Under the pieces are notes generated by a model. That model had not been told where the DNA came from and did not search any database. It saw only the letters and a list, made by a program, of their open reading frames with translations. A DNA stretch of 6,520 nucleotides from Methanobacteriaceae archaeon (lineage in GTDB: Archaea > Methanobacteriota > Methanobacteria > Methanobacteriales > Methanobacteriaceae): NCBI GenBank assembly GCA_011620845.1, contig WOYJ01000058.1, positions 1-6,520 of the forward strand, given 5' to 3'. Position numbers and translations under genes: made by a program. Positions 6,438 through 6,520 of the stretch are shown here, piece after piece; position 1 is the stretch's first letter, and every line of letters starts with the position of its first letter.

Positions 6438-6520
6438 TTAATAAGATGAATTAGAACCTTTTTAAAGATAAATTTTTTTATCCATTACAGTGAATAATAG
6501 AAAATATTGTAGTATAGAGT

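Larger units (their letters stand above)
6259..6520. other. AT-rich non-coding stretch at the right end
   Basis: No convincing gene is seen on either strand. The stretch holds a 6-2-6 palindrome (6277-6290), a short minus-strand open frame ending at 6242 that overlaps the start of the kinase remnant, a TATA-like element (6430-6437) and a T7 run on the plus strand (6473-6479). It was probably the promoter region of the now broken kinase gene and possibly of a gene beyond the window. Confidence 0.5.

Noticed and set aside
5560..6520. Insertion sequence or other mobile element as the cause of the kinase damage.
   Set aside because: No transposase fragment, terminal inverted repeats or target duplication are visible; point lesions and a deletion explain it.

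Overview
The window looks like chromosomal DNA of a methanogenic archaeon, most likely of the order Methanobacteriales. Three things suggest this: archaeal BRE/TATA promoter elements, T-rich stretches after stop codons in place of bacterial stem-loop terminators, and a MEDS-type sensor kinase relic of the kind common in methanogens. The genus is an inference from gene content. Every gene I can support lies on the minus strand, so the functional order runs from right to left.

Right end (about 5560-6520): an AT-rich non-coding stretch with one TATA-like sequence, then the wreck of a MEDS-domain histidine kinase. It keeps most of the N-terminal MEDS sensor domain, broken by two stop codons and two frameshifts. 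An internal deletion then joins it directly to the last 51 codons of the HATPase domain.

Middle (2690-5560): a two-gene ferrous iron operon. The first gene encodes a DtxR/IdeR-type metalloregulator with a C-terminal FeoA/SH3-like domain and an unusual four-cysteine linker. The second, 27 nt downstream, encodes the FeoB GTPase/Fe(II) permease. The promoter has a good BRE/TATA. A 14-bp TTAGGT-GA-ACCTAA palindrome lies against the start codon and contains the Shine-Dalgarno sequence, so autoregulation by the encoded repressor is the simplest reading.

Left (25-2573): a second two-gene operon of RNase HIII (N-terminal DUF3378/TBP-like domain plus RNase H fold) and a family X DNA polymerase with a PHP domain. 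They are 11 nt apart, and the Shine-Dalgarno of polX overlaps the stop codon of the RNase gene. Together they suggest a role in ribonucleotide removal or base-excision repair with gap filling. The pair recalls the rnhC...polX order of Firmicutes.

I found no tRNA, rRNA, CRISPR array, transposase or complete mobile element. I see no clearly new multi-gene system. The points most worth a second look are the cysteine-rich linker of the regulator, the operator/Shine-Dalgarno overlap, the RNase HIII-PolX pairing, active-site substitutions in both repair enzymes, and the decayed kinase.
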